From assembly GCF_900113015.1 (NCBI RefSeq), contig NZ_FONV01000001.1, forward strand, positions 434,001 through 498,000: a stretch of DNA of 64,000 nucleotides, given 5' to 3'. Below the pieces are notes generated by a model. It was not told where the DNA came from and did no database searches. It worked only from the letters and a program-made list of their open reading frames with translations. The DNA comes from Actinoplanes philippinensis (lineage in GTDB: Bacteria > Actinomycetota > Actinomycetes > Mycobacteriales > Micromonosporaceae). Made by a program: the position numbers and the translations under genes. Every line of letters begins with the position of its first letter. The stretch's first letter is position 1. Shown here one piece after another: positions 52,634-61,928 of this stretch.

Positions 52634-54121
52634 ATGGAGACCGTTCCGGCGGTGGTGGCGCACGCGGCGCGCGAGTTCGGCCGGGAGCCCGCGCTGGTCG
52701 ATCCGTATCAGCGCCGGTGGAATTTCGCCGAGCTGCACGACGAGGCGCGGACCGTGGCGCGGGCGCTGATCGCGTCCGGCATCGAGCCCGGCGACCGGGT
52801 CGCGCTGTGGGCGCCCAACAGCGCGCGCTGGGTGCTCGCCGCTCTCGGCGTCTGGTGCGCCGGCGCCACGCTGGTGCCGGTCAACACCCGGTTCACCGGC
52901 CCGGAGGCCGCCGACATCCTGGCCCGCAGCGACGCGAAAGGCCTGATCGTCACCGGCCCGTTCCTCGGCGTCGATCGCCTGGCGTCGCTGCCGGCCGGGT
53001 CGCTCCCGCCGTTCGTGCTGCCCCTGCCCGACTGGGACGCCTTCCTCGGCCGCGCCGGCGAGGTCACCGCTGCGACCGCTGCCGGGAGAGCCGCGGCGGT
53101 ACGCCCGGACGACGTCGGTGACATCCTCTTCACCTCCGGGACCACCGGGATCAGCAAGGGCGTGATGAGCGCGCACCGGCAGTCGCTCGGGGTGGCCCGG
53201 GCCTGGGCCGGCATCGGCGGCGTCGGCGTCCGGGACCGCTACCTGGTGATCAACCCGTTCTTCAACAGCTTCGGCCTGAAAGCGGGGCTGCTGGCCTGCC
53301 TGACCAGCGGGGCGACCATCGTGCCGCAGGCCGTGTTCGACGTGCCCCGGGCCCGGGAGCTGATCGAGCACGAGCACATCACCGTGCTGCCCGGCCCGCC
53401 GACCCTCTACATCGGGCTGCTCGACCATCCGGGGCGGACCGGCCGGACCTCGTTGCGGCTGGCCGTCACCGGGGCCGCGACAGTGCCGCCGGCGCTGATC
53501 GACCGGATCCGTGACGAGCTGGGGATCACCACCGTCCTCACCGCGTACGGGCTGACCGAAGCCGTCGTCGCGACCATGTGCCGGCCCGGCGACGACACCC
53601 TGACCGTCGCGCACACCAGCGGGCGCGCCGCCGCCGGTTTCGAGGTGCGGATCGCCGAGAAGGACGGCGAGGTGCTGCTGCGCGGGCCGAACGTGATGCT
53701 CGGCTACCTCGACGACCCGGCGGCCACCGCCGCGGCGATCGACCCGGACGGCTGGCTGCACACCGGGGACATCGGCCGGCTCGACGACCAGGGCAACCTG
53801 ACCATCACCGACCGGCTCAAGGACATGTACATCTGCGGCGGCTTCAACGTCTACCCGGCCGAGGTGGAACGGGCCCTCGCCGGGCTGGCCGGAGTCGCCG
53901 AGGCAGCCGTGATCGGGGTGCCGGACGAGCGGCTCGGCGAGGTCGGCCGGGCGTACCTGGTGGCCCGCCCCGGCCACGAGCTGCACCCGGACGCGGTGAT
54001 CGCCTGGTGCCGGGAACGGCTCGCCGGATACAAGGCGCCCCGCTCCGTGCGGATCCGGGCCGAGCTGCCGCACAACGCCAGCGGCAAGGTCCTCAAATAC
54101 CTGCTCCGGGAGGCTCCATGA
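52634..54121 (+). CDS. fadD3: HIP-CoA synthetase, FadD3
   Basis: 495 residues from ATG 52634, with GGGGAGG upstream. ANL ligase: ILFTSGTTGISKGVMSAHRQ (P-loop), TAYGLTEAVVATMC (A5), HTGDIGRLDDQGNLTITDRL, KDMYICGGFNVYPAEVE and catalytic Lys in HNASGKVLKYLL. It activates HIP, the two-ring remnant of sterols, as the first step of ring C/D breakdown. Starts a six-gene run with 4-8-base overlaps through fadE33. Confidence 0.92.
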   Translation: METVPAVVAHAAREFGREPALVDPYQRRWNFAELHDEARTVARALIASGIEPGDRVALWAPNSARWVLAALGVWCAGATLVPVNTRFTGPEAADILARSDAKGLIVTGPFLGVDRLASLPAGSLPPFVLPLPDWDAFLGRAGEVTAATAAGRAAAVRPDDVGDILFTSGTTGISKGVMSAHRQSLGVARAWAGIGGVGVRDRYLVINPFFNSFGLKAGLLACLTSGATIVPQAVFDVPRARELIEHEHITVLPGPPTLYIGLLDHPGRTGRTSLRLAVTGAATVPPALIDRIRDELGITTVLTAYGLTEAVVATMCRPGDDTLTVAHTSGRAAAGFEVRIAEKDGEVLLRGPNVMLGYLDDPAATAAAIDPDGWLHTGDIGRLDDQGNLTITDRLKDMYICGGFNVYPAEVERALAGLAGVAEAAVIGVPDERLGEVGRAYLVARPGHELHPDAVIAWCRERLAGYKAPRSVRIRAELPHNASGKVLKYLLREAP

Positions 54122-54954
54122 GCGAGGTGGTGCGCTACGAGCGGCGCGGGCCGGTCGCGCTCGTCACCATGAACCGGCCCCGCTACCGCAACGCGCAGAA
54201 CTCGGCGATGACCTACGCGCTCGACGACGCCTTCACCCGGGCCGTCGACGACGACGAGGTGGCCGTGATCGTGCTCGCCGGCGCGGGCGACCACTTCTCC
54301 GCCGGGCACGACATCGGCACCCCCGGGCGGGACGCCGACACGTCCTTCCCCCGGCGCGCGGTCACCTGGTGGGATCACACGTCCAGAACCGGGGCGGACC
54401 GGCGGTACGCCCGGGAGAGCGAGGTCTACTTGGGCATGTGCCGGCGCTGGCGGGACATCCCGAAACCGGCCGTCGCCATGGTGCAGGGCGCCTGCGTGGC
54501 CGGCGGCCTGATGCTCGCCTGGGTGTGCGACCTGATCGTCGCCGCCGAGGACGCGTTCTTCGCCGACCCGGTGCTGCGGATGGGGATCCCCGGCGTCGAG
54601 TACTTCGCCCACCCGTGGATGCTCGGGCCGCGGTTCGCCCGGGAGGTGCTGTTCACCGGGGACCGGTTCGGGGCGCGCCGGGCGTACGAGATCGGCATGG
54701 TCAACCGGATCGTGCCGCGCGCCGCGCTGGAGACCGAGACCCTCGCGCTGGCCGCGCGGATCGCCGAGATGCCGCCGTTCGGGCTGGCGCTGGCCAAACG
54801 GGCGGTCAACCAGTGCGAGGACCAGATGGGCCTGCGCGCCGGGATGGACGGCGTGTTCGGCCTGCATCACGTGGCGCACTCGCACAACGCCGAGGTCAGC
54901 GCCGATCCACTGGCCGGGCTGGACGCGAAGGCGATGAAGAGGGCGGCCGGATGA
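54118..54954 (+). CDS. Enoyl-CoA hydratase/crotonase family protein
   Basis: 278 residues, ATG overlapping the fadD3 stop. Crotonase core ALVTMNRPRYRNAQNSAMTY, LAGAGDHFSAGHDIGTP and MVQGACVAGGLMLAWVCDLI. An insert rich in charged residues (about 63-105) follows the first oxyanion segment, and PVLRMGIPGVEYFAHPW lies where the catalytic Glu residues usually sit (here Arg/Gly), so hydratase activity is uncertain. Coupled to fadD3 and fadE31, so presumably part of HIP breakdown. Mtb has no such gene at this place. Confidence 0.82.
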   Translation: MSEVVRYERRGPVALVTMNRPRYRNAQNSAMTYALDDAFTRAVDDDEVAVIVLAGAGDHFSAGHDIGTPGRDADTSFPRRAVTWWDHTSRTGADRRYARESEVYLGMCRRWRDIPKPAVAMVQGACVAGGLMLAWVCDLIVAAEDAFFADPVLRMGIPGVEYFAHPWMLGPRFAREVLFTGDRFGARRAYEIGMVNRIVPRAALETETLALAARIAEMPPFGLALAKRAVNQCEDQMGLRAGMDGVFGLHHVAHSHNAEVSADPLAGLDAKAMKRAAG

Positions 54955-56039
54955 ACCTCGACCTGGACCCGCCGGCGGCCGCGTTCCGGGACCTCGTGCG
55001 GGAGTGGCTCGCCGGGCACGTGCCGCGGGCGCCGCTGCCCTCGCCGGACACCGAGGCCGGGAGCGCCGCGCACCGGTTGTGGGAGGCGGCCCTCGCGGAG
55101 GCCGGTCTCGCGGCCGTGTCGTGGCCCGTCGAGTACGGCGGACGGGCCGCTCCCCCACTGCACGCGCTGCTCTTCGACGAGGAGTACTTCGCCGCCGGCG
55201 CGCCGGCGCGGATCGTGCAGAACGGGCTGTTCCTGCTGGCGCCGACCCTGCTCGCGCACGGAACGCCGGCCCAGTGCGCGCGGATCCTGCCGCCGATGGC
55301 GCGGGGCGAGCAGGTGTGGGCGCAGGCCTGGTCCGAGCCGGAGGCCGGCAGTGACCTCGCGGCCGTCCGATCCCGGGCGCGGCCCGTCGACGGCGGCTGG
55401 CTGCTGTCCGGGCAGAAGACGTGGAGTTCCCGGGCGGTCGTCGCGGACCGGGCGTTCGGGTTGTTCCGCAGCGGCCCCGGGGCACGTCACCGGGGGCTGA
55501 CCTACCTGATGTTCGACCTGCGGGCGCCGGGCGTCACCGTACGGCCGATCCGCCAGCTCGACGGCACGGCCGGGTTCGCGGAGATCTTCCTCGACGACGT
55601 GTTCGTGCCCGGCGACGACGTGATCGGCGCGCCCGGCGACGGGTGGCGGGTGGCGATGAGCACCGCGGGGCACGAGCGGGGCCTGACGCTGCGCGGGCCG
55701 GGCCGGTTCACGGTGGCAGCCGACCGCCTGGTGGGACTCGCGTCCCACGGCGACCTCGGCGGCCGGGTCGCCGACGCCTGGATCGGGGCGCGGGCCTACC
55801 GGATGCAGGCGTACGCGTCGCTCGACGAGCCGGTCGCGCCGAGCGCCACCAAGCTGTTCTGGTCCCAGCTGGACGTCGCCCTGCACGAGACCGCCCTCGA
55901 CGCGCTCGGGCCGCTCGCGGAGATCGACCCCGGATGGACCGGCGGCTACCTGTTCTCGCTGGCCGGGCCGATCTACGCCGGGACCAACGAGATCCAGCGC
56001 GACATCCTCGCCCAGCGCGAACTCGGGCTGCCCCGATGA
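54951..56039 (+). CDS. fadE31: Acyl-CoA dehydrogenase, FadE31-like
   Basis: 362 residues from ATG 54951 overlapping the previous stop. Complete dehydrogenase: WAQAWSEPEAGSDLAAVRSR, LLSGQKTWSSRAVVADRAFG, GFAEIFLDDVFVPGDDVIGA, STAGHERGLTLRGPGRF, and C-terminal AGTNEIQRDILAQRELGLPR. In Mtb, FadE31 pairs with FadE32 and acts on a linear dioyl-CoA after ring opening. Its TGA overlaps the fadE32 ATG. Confidence 0.88.
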   Translation: MNLDLDPPAAAFRDLVREWLAGHVPRAPLPSPDTEAGSAAHRLWEAALAEAGLAAVSWPVEYGGRAAPPLHALLFDEEYFAAGAPARIVQNGLFLLAPTLLAHGTPAQCARILPPMARGEQVWAQAWSEPEAGSDLAAVRSRARPVDGGWLLSGQKTWSSRAVVADRAFGLFRSGPGARHRGLTYLMFDLRAPGVTVRPIRQLDGTAGFAEIFLDDVFVPGDDVIGAPGDGWRVAMSTAGHERGLTLRGPGRFTVAADRLVGLASHGDLGGRVADAWIGARAYRMQAYASLDEPVAPSATKLFWSQLDVALHETALDALGPLAEIDPGWTGGYLFSLAGPIYAGTNEIQRDILAQRELGLPR

Positions 56040-57916
56040 GACTCACCCCCTCCGCCGAGCAGCGCCGGTTCACCGAGGTCCTGGACACCCTGCTGACCAG
56101 GGCGGATGTTCCCGCCGTGGCCTCCGCCCGGGCGGCCGGCGATCCGGGGCCGCTGCGGCGGCTGTGGTCGTCGCTCAGCGACGCCGGGGTGACCGGGCTG
56201 CTCGTGCCGGAACGCTTCGGAGGCCTCGACGCGGGAGTCGACGACCTGGCCGTCGTCTGCGAGACGCTCGGGCGGCACGCCGTCCCCGGCCCGGTCGCCG
56301 AGTCCATCGCGGCGGCGCCCACCCTGCTCGTCTCCGGGCGCCGGCTGCCGGAACTCGCCGACGGCCGGATCATCGCCTCGGTGGCTGCGCCACCATCGCT
56401 GCCCCTTGCCGCCGACGGCGACGTGGCCGATCTCCTCCTGCTCACCGACAACCAGGTGGTACGGCTGGCAAGCCCCGGCCCGGCGCGGGATTCCCTCGAC
56501 CCGTCCCGGCGGCTCGTCGAGGCCCTCCCCGGTGAGATCGCCGAGGAGACCGCCCCGATCGCGCGGGCCCTCGACCTGGGCACGCTGGCCTGCGCCGCCC
56601 AGCTCCTGGGAGCGGGCGAGGCCCTGCTGTCGATGACCGTCGAACACGCCAGGACCCGCACCCAGTTCGGCCACCCGATCGGCTCCTTCCAGGCGATCCG
56701 CCACCGGCTGGCCGACGTGGCCGTGGCCCTGTCCTTCGCCCGCCCCTTGCTCTACGCCGCCGCCGTGGCCCTCACCGCCCCGGACCCGGCGGAGCCCACC
56801 CCGCCTGTCGCCCCCACACCTTCCCGCTCCAGCACACCCGGCCCCGCCACCACTTCCGGCCGCGCCCCTGCCTCCGCCGGCCCGGCGACCACCCCCGGCA
56901 TCGCCCCTGCCTTCCCCTCGGCCACCCCCGGCATCGCCCCTGCCTTCCCCTCGGCCACCGCAGATTTCGCCCATGCCCTTCGCACTCCCGCTACCGCGTC
57001 CCGTTCTGCCGACAGCCCGTGGGAACGCGCGGGCACCGTGCCCGGCTTCTCCGGAGGCACGACTCAGTGGTCCACCTCGGTGCCGACCAGCGCGGCCCGG
57101 GACGTGTCGGCGGCGAAGGTCGCCTGCGGCGAGGCGGCCCTGCTCGCGGCCCGCACGGCGCTACAGGTGCACGGGGCGATCGGATACACGCGGGAGCATG
57201 ATCTCGGGCGCTACCTGACGCGGGTGCGGGCGCTGCACCTGTCGTGGGGCACCGCCGACTGGCACCGCCGCCGGATCCTCACCGAACTCACCGCGGCGGC
57301 ACCCGCCGCCCCTGCACCTGTCCGGCCAACGACCCCGAAACTCGCTCACCGCGCCACGGCGGAACACACCGAGCTCACCGCGGCGACACCCCACACCCCA
57401 GAACCCACCCAACCCACAACCCCGAAACTCGCTCACCGCGCCACGGCGGAACACACCGGGCCCACCGCGGCGACACCCCACACCCCAGAACCCACCCAAC
57501 CCACAACCCCGAAACTCGCTCACCGCGCCACGGCGGAACACACCGGGCCCACCGCGGCGACACCCCACACCCCAGAACCCACCCAACCCACAACCCCGAA
57601 ACTCGCTCACCGCGCCACGGCGGAACGCGCCGGGCTCGTCGGGACGGGACCTGGAGCGGCCGCCGGGACCGCGGTGCATGAACGGTGTGGCTGTCAGCGG
57701 TGTGTCAGCGTCGCCGCGACACCGGTGACAGCCACACGGACCTCGGGACCGGTGGGGAACGCGGGCGGGACAGCCGGTGACCACGGGCCTCAGCCCGGCG
57801 GGCGCGTTTCGGCCCGACACCGGGAGGACGCCGCGGGGCTGCCACGGGACGGGGATCGTTCGGCGGGGGCGGGTGTGGGCCGTACCGAGAAGGAAGGTCT
57901 TGATCTTGATGGTTGA
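56036..57916 (+). CDS. fadE32: FadE32-like acyl-CoA dehydrogenase subunit with large insertion and repeat tail
   Basis: 626 residues against about 320 expected. Recognisable FadE32 parts: MRLTPSAEQRRFTEVLDTLL, GVTGLLVPERFGGLDAGVDD, MTVEHARTRTQFGHPIGSFQ, then after an insert VACGEAALLAARTALQVHGA and IGYTREHDLGRYLTRVRALH. The insert (residues about 245-350) is Pro/Ser/Thr/Ala-rich and contains a 33-bp duplication. After the normal C-terminus (RRRILTELTA) comes a tail with four copies of a 29-residue unit (KLAHRATAEHT and so on) and about 100 further residues. The frame stays open and its stop overlaps fadE33 by 8 bases. Confidence 0.78.
   Translation: MRLTPSAEQRRFTEVLDTLLTRADVPAVASARAAGDPGPLRRLWSSLSDAGVTGLLVPERFGGLDAGVDDLAVVCETLGRHAVPGPVAESIAAAPTLLVSGRRLPELADGRIIASVAAPPSLPLAADGDVADLLLLTDNQVVRLASPGPARDSLDPSRRLVEALPGEIAEETAPIARALDLGTLACAAQLLGAGEALLSMTVEHARTRTQFGHPIGSFQAIRHRLADVAVALSFARPLLYAAAVALTAPDPAEPTPPVAPTPSRSSTPGPATTSGRAPASAGPATTPGIAPAFPSATPGIAPAFPSATADFAHALRTPATASRSADSPWERAGTVPGFSGGTTQWSTSVPTSAARDVSAAKVACGEAALLAARTALQVHGAIGYTREHDLGRYLTRVRALHLSWGTADWHRRRILTELTAAAPAAPAPVRPTTPKLAHRATAEHTELTAATPHTPEPTQPTTPKLAHRATAEHTGPTAATPHTPEPTQPTTPKLAHRATAEHTGPTAATPHTPEPTQPTTPKLAHRATAERAGLVGTGPGAAAGTAVHERCGCQRCVSVAATPVTATRTSGPVGNAGGTAGDHGPQPGGRVSARHREDAAGLPRDGDRSAGAGVGRTEKEGLDLDG
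57337..57625. repeat. 87-bp tandem repeat inside fadE32
   Basis: Units beginning GAAACTCGCTCACCGCGCCA start at 57337, 57424, 57511 and 57598, exactly 87 bases apart; the last is partial. Copies 2 and 3 are almost identical, the first differs at two or three bases. 87 is a multiple of three, so copy-number change keeps the frame. Confidence 0.92.
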
Positions 57917-58883
57917 GGAGCGTGCGGCGCTGCGGGCGGCGGTGCGTGGCCTGCTCGGCGGGCAGATCGCGGCGGAGGGCGGGTGGACGCGGCTGTGCAA
58001 GGAGATCGGCGTCGGTGGGCTGACGGTGCCGGAGGAGTGCGGTGGTTCGGGTGCGACGCTCGGTGAGGCGGCCGTCGTGCTGGAGGAGTTCGGGCGGGTG
58101 CTGAGCCCCGCGCCGATGCTGGGGACCGTGCCGGCGGTGCACGCGCTGCTCGGCTCGGGTGACGACGACGCCCGCGCGCGGCTGCTGCCGGCGATCTGCG
58201 CGGGCGAGACGGTCGTGGCCGTCGCCTGGCAGGGTTCCGGGGCGGTGTCGGAGGACGGCCTGGTCAGTGGGGTCTTCCCGGACGTTCCCGCGGCGGACGT
58301 GGTGCTGGTCGTGGTCGACGGCGCGCTCTACGAAGTGGACACCGGCATCGAGGTCGCCGCGACGCTCGATCTCACCCGGCAGCTGGGGACGCTGCGGCTG
58401 CACGGGGTTCCGGGGCGGCGGCTGGACGGGCCGGCTCCGGAGTTGCGGGACATCGCCTGCGCCGCGCTCGCCGCCGAGCAGCTCGGCACCGCCGAACGCG
58501 CCCTCGAACTGACGGTCGCCTATGTTCAGGAGCGGCATCAGTTCGGGCGGCCGATCGGGTCGTTCCAGGTGCTGCAGCACCGGCTCGCCGAGGCGTACGT
58601 GCGGGTCCAGGCCGCCCGGTCCGCCGCCGAAGCCGCCGTGCAGGCCGTCGCCGACGGCGCCGCCGAGGCCCCGCTGCTCGCCGCGGCGGCGAAGGTGACC
58701 TGCTCGGAGACGGTGCGGGCGGTCGCCGCCGAGATGGTGCAGATGCACGGCGGCATCGCGATCACCTGGGAACACGACGCGCACCGATACCTGCGGCGGG
58801 CCTGGGTGACGGCGCAGATGTTCGGAACGCCCGAGTCTCATGTCGCGCGGCTCACTCCCATGCTGCTGTCCACGGCCGACTAG
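57909..58883 (+). CDS. fadE33: Acyl-CoA dehydrogenase subunit, FadE33-like
   Basis: 324 residues from ATG 57909. An in-frame TTG at 57900 fits the AAGGAAGG ribosome site better and would add LIL. N-terminal half VEERAALRAAVRGLLGGQIA, GGLTVPEECGGSGATLGEAA, VFPDVPAADVVLVVVDGALY (reduced beta domain), then AAEQLGTAERALELTVAYVQ, QFGRPIGSFQVLQHRLAEAY and MHGGIAITWEHDAHRYLRRA. Matches the small-subunit class; in Mtb FadE33 pairs with FadE30. Last gene of the operon. Confidence 0.87.
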   Translation: MVEERAALRAAVRGLLGGQIAAEGGWTRLCKEIGVGGLTVPEECGGSGATLGEAAVVLEEFGRVLSPAPMLGTVPAVHALLGSGDDDARARLLPAICAGETVVAVAWQGSGAVSEDGLVSGVFPDVPAADVVLVVVDGALYEVDTGIEVAATLDLTRQLGTLRLHGVPGRRLDGPAPELRDIACAALAAEQLGTAERALELTVAYVQERHQFGRPIGSFQVLQHRLAEAYVRVQAARSAAEAAVQAVADGAAEAPLLAAAAKVTCSETVRAVAAEMVQMHGGIAITWEHDAHRYLRRAWVTAQMFGTPESHVARLTPMLLSTAD

Positions 58884-58892
58884 CATGATCCG

Positions 58893-61151
58893 GTGCTTTC
58901 ACCGGGAGACGTGCTCAACGGCCGCTATCGGCTGACCCAGCGGATCGCCGCCGGTGGCATGGGCGAGGTGTGGCGCGGCGACGACCTGCTGCTGCAGCGG
59001 GAGATCGCGGTGAAGGTGCTGCTCCCGGCGCTGATGTCCGATGCGGACTTCATCACCCGGTTCCGGTCCGAGGCGCGGATGATGGCGGCGCTGCGTCACC
59101 CCGGGATCGTGCAGGTCTACGACTACGGTGAGAACGCGCAGGTCGGCGCGCACGGGCTCGACTACCTGGTGATGGAGTTCATCGACGGGACCCCGCTGTC
59201 GGCGCGGATCCAGCGGGCCGGGCGGCTCGGGCCGGCCGACACGATGGCGGCGGTCGCGCAGGTCGCCGACGCCCTCCAGGCCGCGCACGACGCCGGCATC
59301 ATTCACCGGGACGTCAAACCCAGCAATCTTCTGGTACGGCCGGGCGGCGCCATCGTTCTCGTCGACTTCGGAGTGGCCCGATCGACCGGCGTCACCGGGA
59401 TCACCAGCACGAACGTGGTTCTCGGCAGTGCCCACTACATGGCCCCGGAACAGGCTGAGGGCCGTCCTGTCACCGCCGCCACCGACATGTACGCGATCGG
59501 CGCTGTCGCGTTCTGCTGTCTCACGGGGCGGCCGCCGTACGTCGGGGACAATCCGCTAGCCGTCCTGGCTCAGCTGGTGCACGGGCAGCCTCCGGTGCTG
59601 CCGCCGGACGTGCCGGCGGCTGTCGGCGCCGTGGTGATGCGGGCGCTCGCCAAGGATCCGGGGCGCCGGTTTCCCAGTGCGGCGGCGCTGGCCGCGGCGG
59701 CTCGGGCGGCGGCTGGCGCTCCCTCGCATCCCGGTGGGCGGCGGGCGGGGGCTTCCGGGCCGCTCGTGGCGGGTGGGCCGTCGCAGCCGGGGTCGGTCAA
59801 CGGTGGCGGTGCGGGGCCGAATCCGGGCGGACGGACCGGTGCGGTTCCGGGCGGACAGACCGGGGCGGTTCCGGGCGGACGGACCGGTACCGGGGATTTC
59901 CCAGCCGGACAGTCCGGTGCCGGGTCGGTTTCGGACGGACGGTCCGGCACTGGGGCGTTTCCTGCCGGACGGTCCGGTGCCGGGGTGTTCCCTGCCGGAC
60001 GTGCGGGTGCCGGGGCGTTTCCAGCCGGACATGCGGGTGCGGGGGCGTTCCCAGCTGGCCGTTCCGGTGCTGAAGGATTTCCGGCGGGGGTCGGGCCGGT
60101 TGGCGGCTTTCCAGCGGGGACCGGACCTGCGGGCGGGTCGGGCTTCCCGCCGACGGGGGCCGGGTCTACGGCCGGGCCCGGAACGGCCGGGCGAGGGATG
60201 GCGGCCCCGCACGGGTTCGCATCCGGCGCAGCCTCGGTCGGCGCCCCCGGGAGCGGGTCCAACGGAGGATCGATGCGGGGCGGCGGCGGGGCCGGGTCCG
60301 GGTACGCGGCCGGGCCGGCGTCCGGCGGCACGGCGGGATCCGGATACGCGACCGGGCCGGCGTCCGGCGGCACGGCGGGATCCGGATACGCGACGGGCTC
60401 GATGTCGGACGGTGCGGGCGGGCGCGGTTTCGCGACGGGCGGGGCACCGGTGCCCGCGGGTGACGTCACCGGGGCGGCTTCGGGGCGGCGGCGCAATGTC
60501 ACCGTGGCGCTCGCGGCCGCCGCGGTCGTGGCGCTGCTCGCGGGCGTGGCGATCATCATCGGCACCCGGACGGACGATCCGGACCCGACGCTCGAGGCGC
60601 AGGACACCGGGTCGCAGAGCAAGCAGGTCCCGGCGGGTGCCGCGGCCGACAAGCCTCGCGGCCAGGTCACCGGTCGCCCGAAGGCGTCGCCGAAAGGTAG
60701 CGCCGCTCCCGGGAAGACCAAGGCCGGGCAGGACGATCCGGTCAACGGGCCGACAACCACCGGTCGGCCGGCCGCGACAGACGATCCGGCCACCACCGGA
60801 CCGGCGACGAACCCGCACGGTGACCCGGCTGTGCTCTGCGGCAACGGATACCAGGTGATCGACTCGAGGACGCTGACCACATCGGACGGGGCACAACGCG
60901 GCACTGTCTATCTGCTCTTCCGGGCGGCGGGCGGCAAGAACTGCGTGGTCACCATCAAGACCGACACGCTGGACGAGAAGACCTCGATGTCCGCGAGGCT
61001 GGAGGTGCAGGGCGGCGCGCCGATCGCCGACACCGGCTCGTATCAGTATTACGCCGGGCCGGTCGACGCCCCGGCCGCGAAGACCTGCGTCAAATGGGGC
61101 GGCTCGATCGGTGGGCTCTCATACACGAGTGATTTCTCGCATTGCACGTGA
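58893..61151 (+). CDS. Membrane-anchored Ser/Thr protein kinase (PknB/PASTA-less type)
   Basis: 752 residues from GTG 58893, 9 bases after fadE33. Hanks kinase at about 8-260: G-loop IAAGGMGEVWRGDD, VAIK-type Lys in REIAVKVLLP, HRDVKPSN, DFGVARS and APEQAEG. A long Gly/Pro/Ala linker follows with seven 10-residue repeats (G-R-S-G-A-G-A-F-P-A type, about 329-398) and three 14-residue repeats (GSGYATGPASGGTA). One membrane helix (NVTVALAAAAVVALLAGVAI, about 530-550) leads to an outer domain with four Cys (about 650-752). Ligand unknown. Confidence 0.9.
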   Translation: MLSPGDVLNGRYRLTQRIAAGGMGEVWRGDDLLLQREIAVKVLLPALMSDADFITRFRSEARMMAALRHPGIVQVYDYGENAQVGAHGLDYLVMEFIDGTPLSARIQRAGRLGPADTMAAVAQVADALQAAHDAGIIHRDVKPSNLLVRPGGAIVLVDFGVARSTGVTGITSTNVVLGSAHYMAPEQAEGRPVTAATDMYAIGAVAFCCLTGRPPYVGDNPLAVLAQLVHGQPPVLPPDVPAAVGAVVMRALAKDPGRRFPSAAALAAAARAAAGAPSHPGGRRAGASGPLVAGGPSQPGSVNGGGAGPNPGGRTGAVPGGQTGAVPGGRTGTGDFPAGQSGAGSVSDGRSGTGAFPAGRSGAGVFPAGRAGAGAFPAGHAGAGAFPAGRSGAEGFPAGVGPVGGFPAGTGPAGGSGFPPTGAGSTAGPGTAGRGMAAPHGFASGAASVGAPGSGSNGGSMRGGGGAGSGYAAGPASGGTAGSGYATGPASGGTAGSGYATGSMSDGAGGRGFATGGAPVPAGDVTGAASGRRRNVTVALAAAAVVALLAGVAIIIGTRTDDPDPTLEAQDTGSQSKQVPAGAAADKPRGQVTGRPKASPKGSAAPGKTKAGQDDPVNGPTTTGRPAATDDPATTGPATNPHGDPAVLCGNGYQVIDSRTLTTSDGAQRGTVYLLFRAAGGKNCVVTIKTDTLDEKTSMSARLEVQGGAPIADTGSYQYYAGPVDAPAAKTCVKWGGSIGGLSYTSDFSHCT
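59877..60086. repeat. 30-bp in-frame repeats in the kinase linker, 7 copies
   Basis: Units of the type GGACGGTCCGGTGCCGGGGC plus ten bases recur every 30 bases, encoding 10-residue repeats. A second set of 42-base units (three copies) follows at about 60290-60417. Confidence 0.8.
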
Positions 61152-61153
61152 GC

Positions 61154-61735
61154 TCACATCCGCTCGATCTCAGTGAGGTCGATGTCGAGCGGAAACGGGT
61201 CGGGCAACTGCACCCGCTCGCGGAAGATGGTGAGCGGCGTGTACTCACCGATCGCCGGGTCGAGCGCGTAGGCGTACACCACCGGTTTTCCGTCCCTGTT
61301 CTCCACGCGCCAGAAATACGGGATGCCCGCCTCGGCGTAGAGCTGGGGTTTGCGGTGCCGATCACGGATCAGCGACTCCGGCGAGACGACCTCGATCGCG
61401 AGAACGACCGCCTCCGCCGGATACCATGAGGCGTCGTCGTCGATCTCGGCATCCGCGTGAATGACGATCAGATCAGGCTCCGGCCGCTGCCTCGGGCCCA
61501 GAACGACCGACATCTCACGACTGACGAGAAATCGATCCCGTGGCGCACACTCGGTCAGGGCATTCTCGAGCAGACGCAACATTCTCATGTGGAAACGCTT
61601 TTGCGGGCTCACGAGTATGAGGCTCCCGTCGATGAGCTCGGCATGTGACGGGAGATCCGGAATCTGATCAAGGTCATCGGCGGTAAACCCCTCCGCGGGC
61701 GGTCGCTGCCACTCAAACGCTGACTCGGCGCTCAT
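61154..61735 (-). CDS. Uma2-family endonuclease (DUF820)
   Basis: 193 residues from ATG 61735, with AGAGGAGG 8 bases before. PD-(D/E)xK-like fold of the Uma2/DUF820 family: HAELIDGSLILVSP (first Glu), PEPDLIVI (Asp), AVVLAIEVVSPES (E-x-V) and RHRKPQLYAEAGIPYFWRVE. Such genes are abundant in actinobacteria and of unclear role. The convergent kinase stop and this stop share the palindrome TGAGCTCA. Confidence 0.88.
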   Translation of the reverse strand: MSAESAFEWQRPPAEGFTADDLDQIPDLPSHAELIDGSLILVSPQKRFHMRMLRLLENALTECAPRDRFLVSREMSVVLGPRQRPEPDLIVIHADAEIDDDASWYPAEAVVLAIEVVSPESLIRDRHRKPQLYAEAGIPYFWRVENRDGKPVVYAYALDPAIGEYTPLTIFRERVQLPDPFPLDIDLTEIERM

Positions 61736-61928
61736 GGACCGACCTCCTCTGCGGGCGAATTCCCGTCTCCGCAGCCTACCCATGCGGACACCTCCTCAGT
61801 GGCGATCGACTCCCACAGACCTTGCCCATGACTATAGGCGCTAGCCAAGTTATCTCCAAGCAAGGGTGCGCTCGATCGGGTGCAGGTTCTCATCGCCGAT
61901 GGCGGATTCTCAGGATCTTGACGGCCGG

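Noticed and set aside
57337..57625. 87-bp array considered as CRISPR or a mobile-element end
   Set aside because: Continuous in-frame tandem copies within a coding gene, no spacers, no transposase or target duplications.
57161..58000. Minus-strand frame with WVGWVLGCGVSPRW-type repeats
   Set aside because: Antisense of the 87-bp repeat; no start signal and it conflicts with the fadE32/fadE33 overlap.
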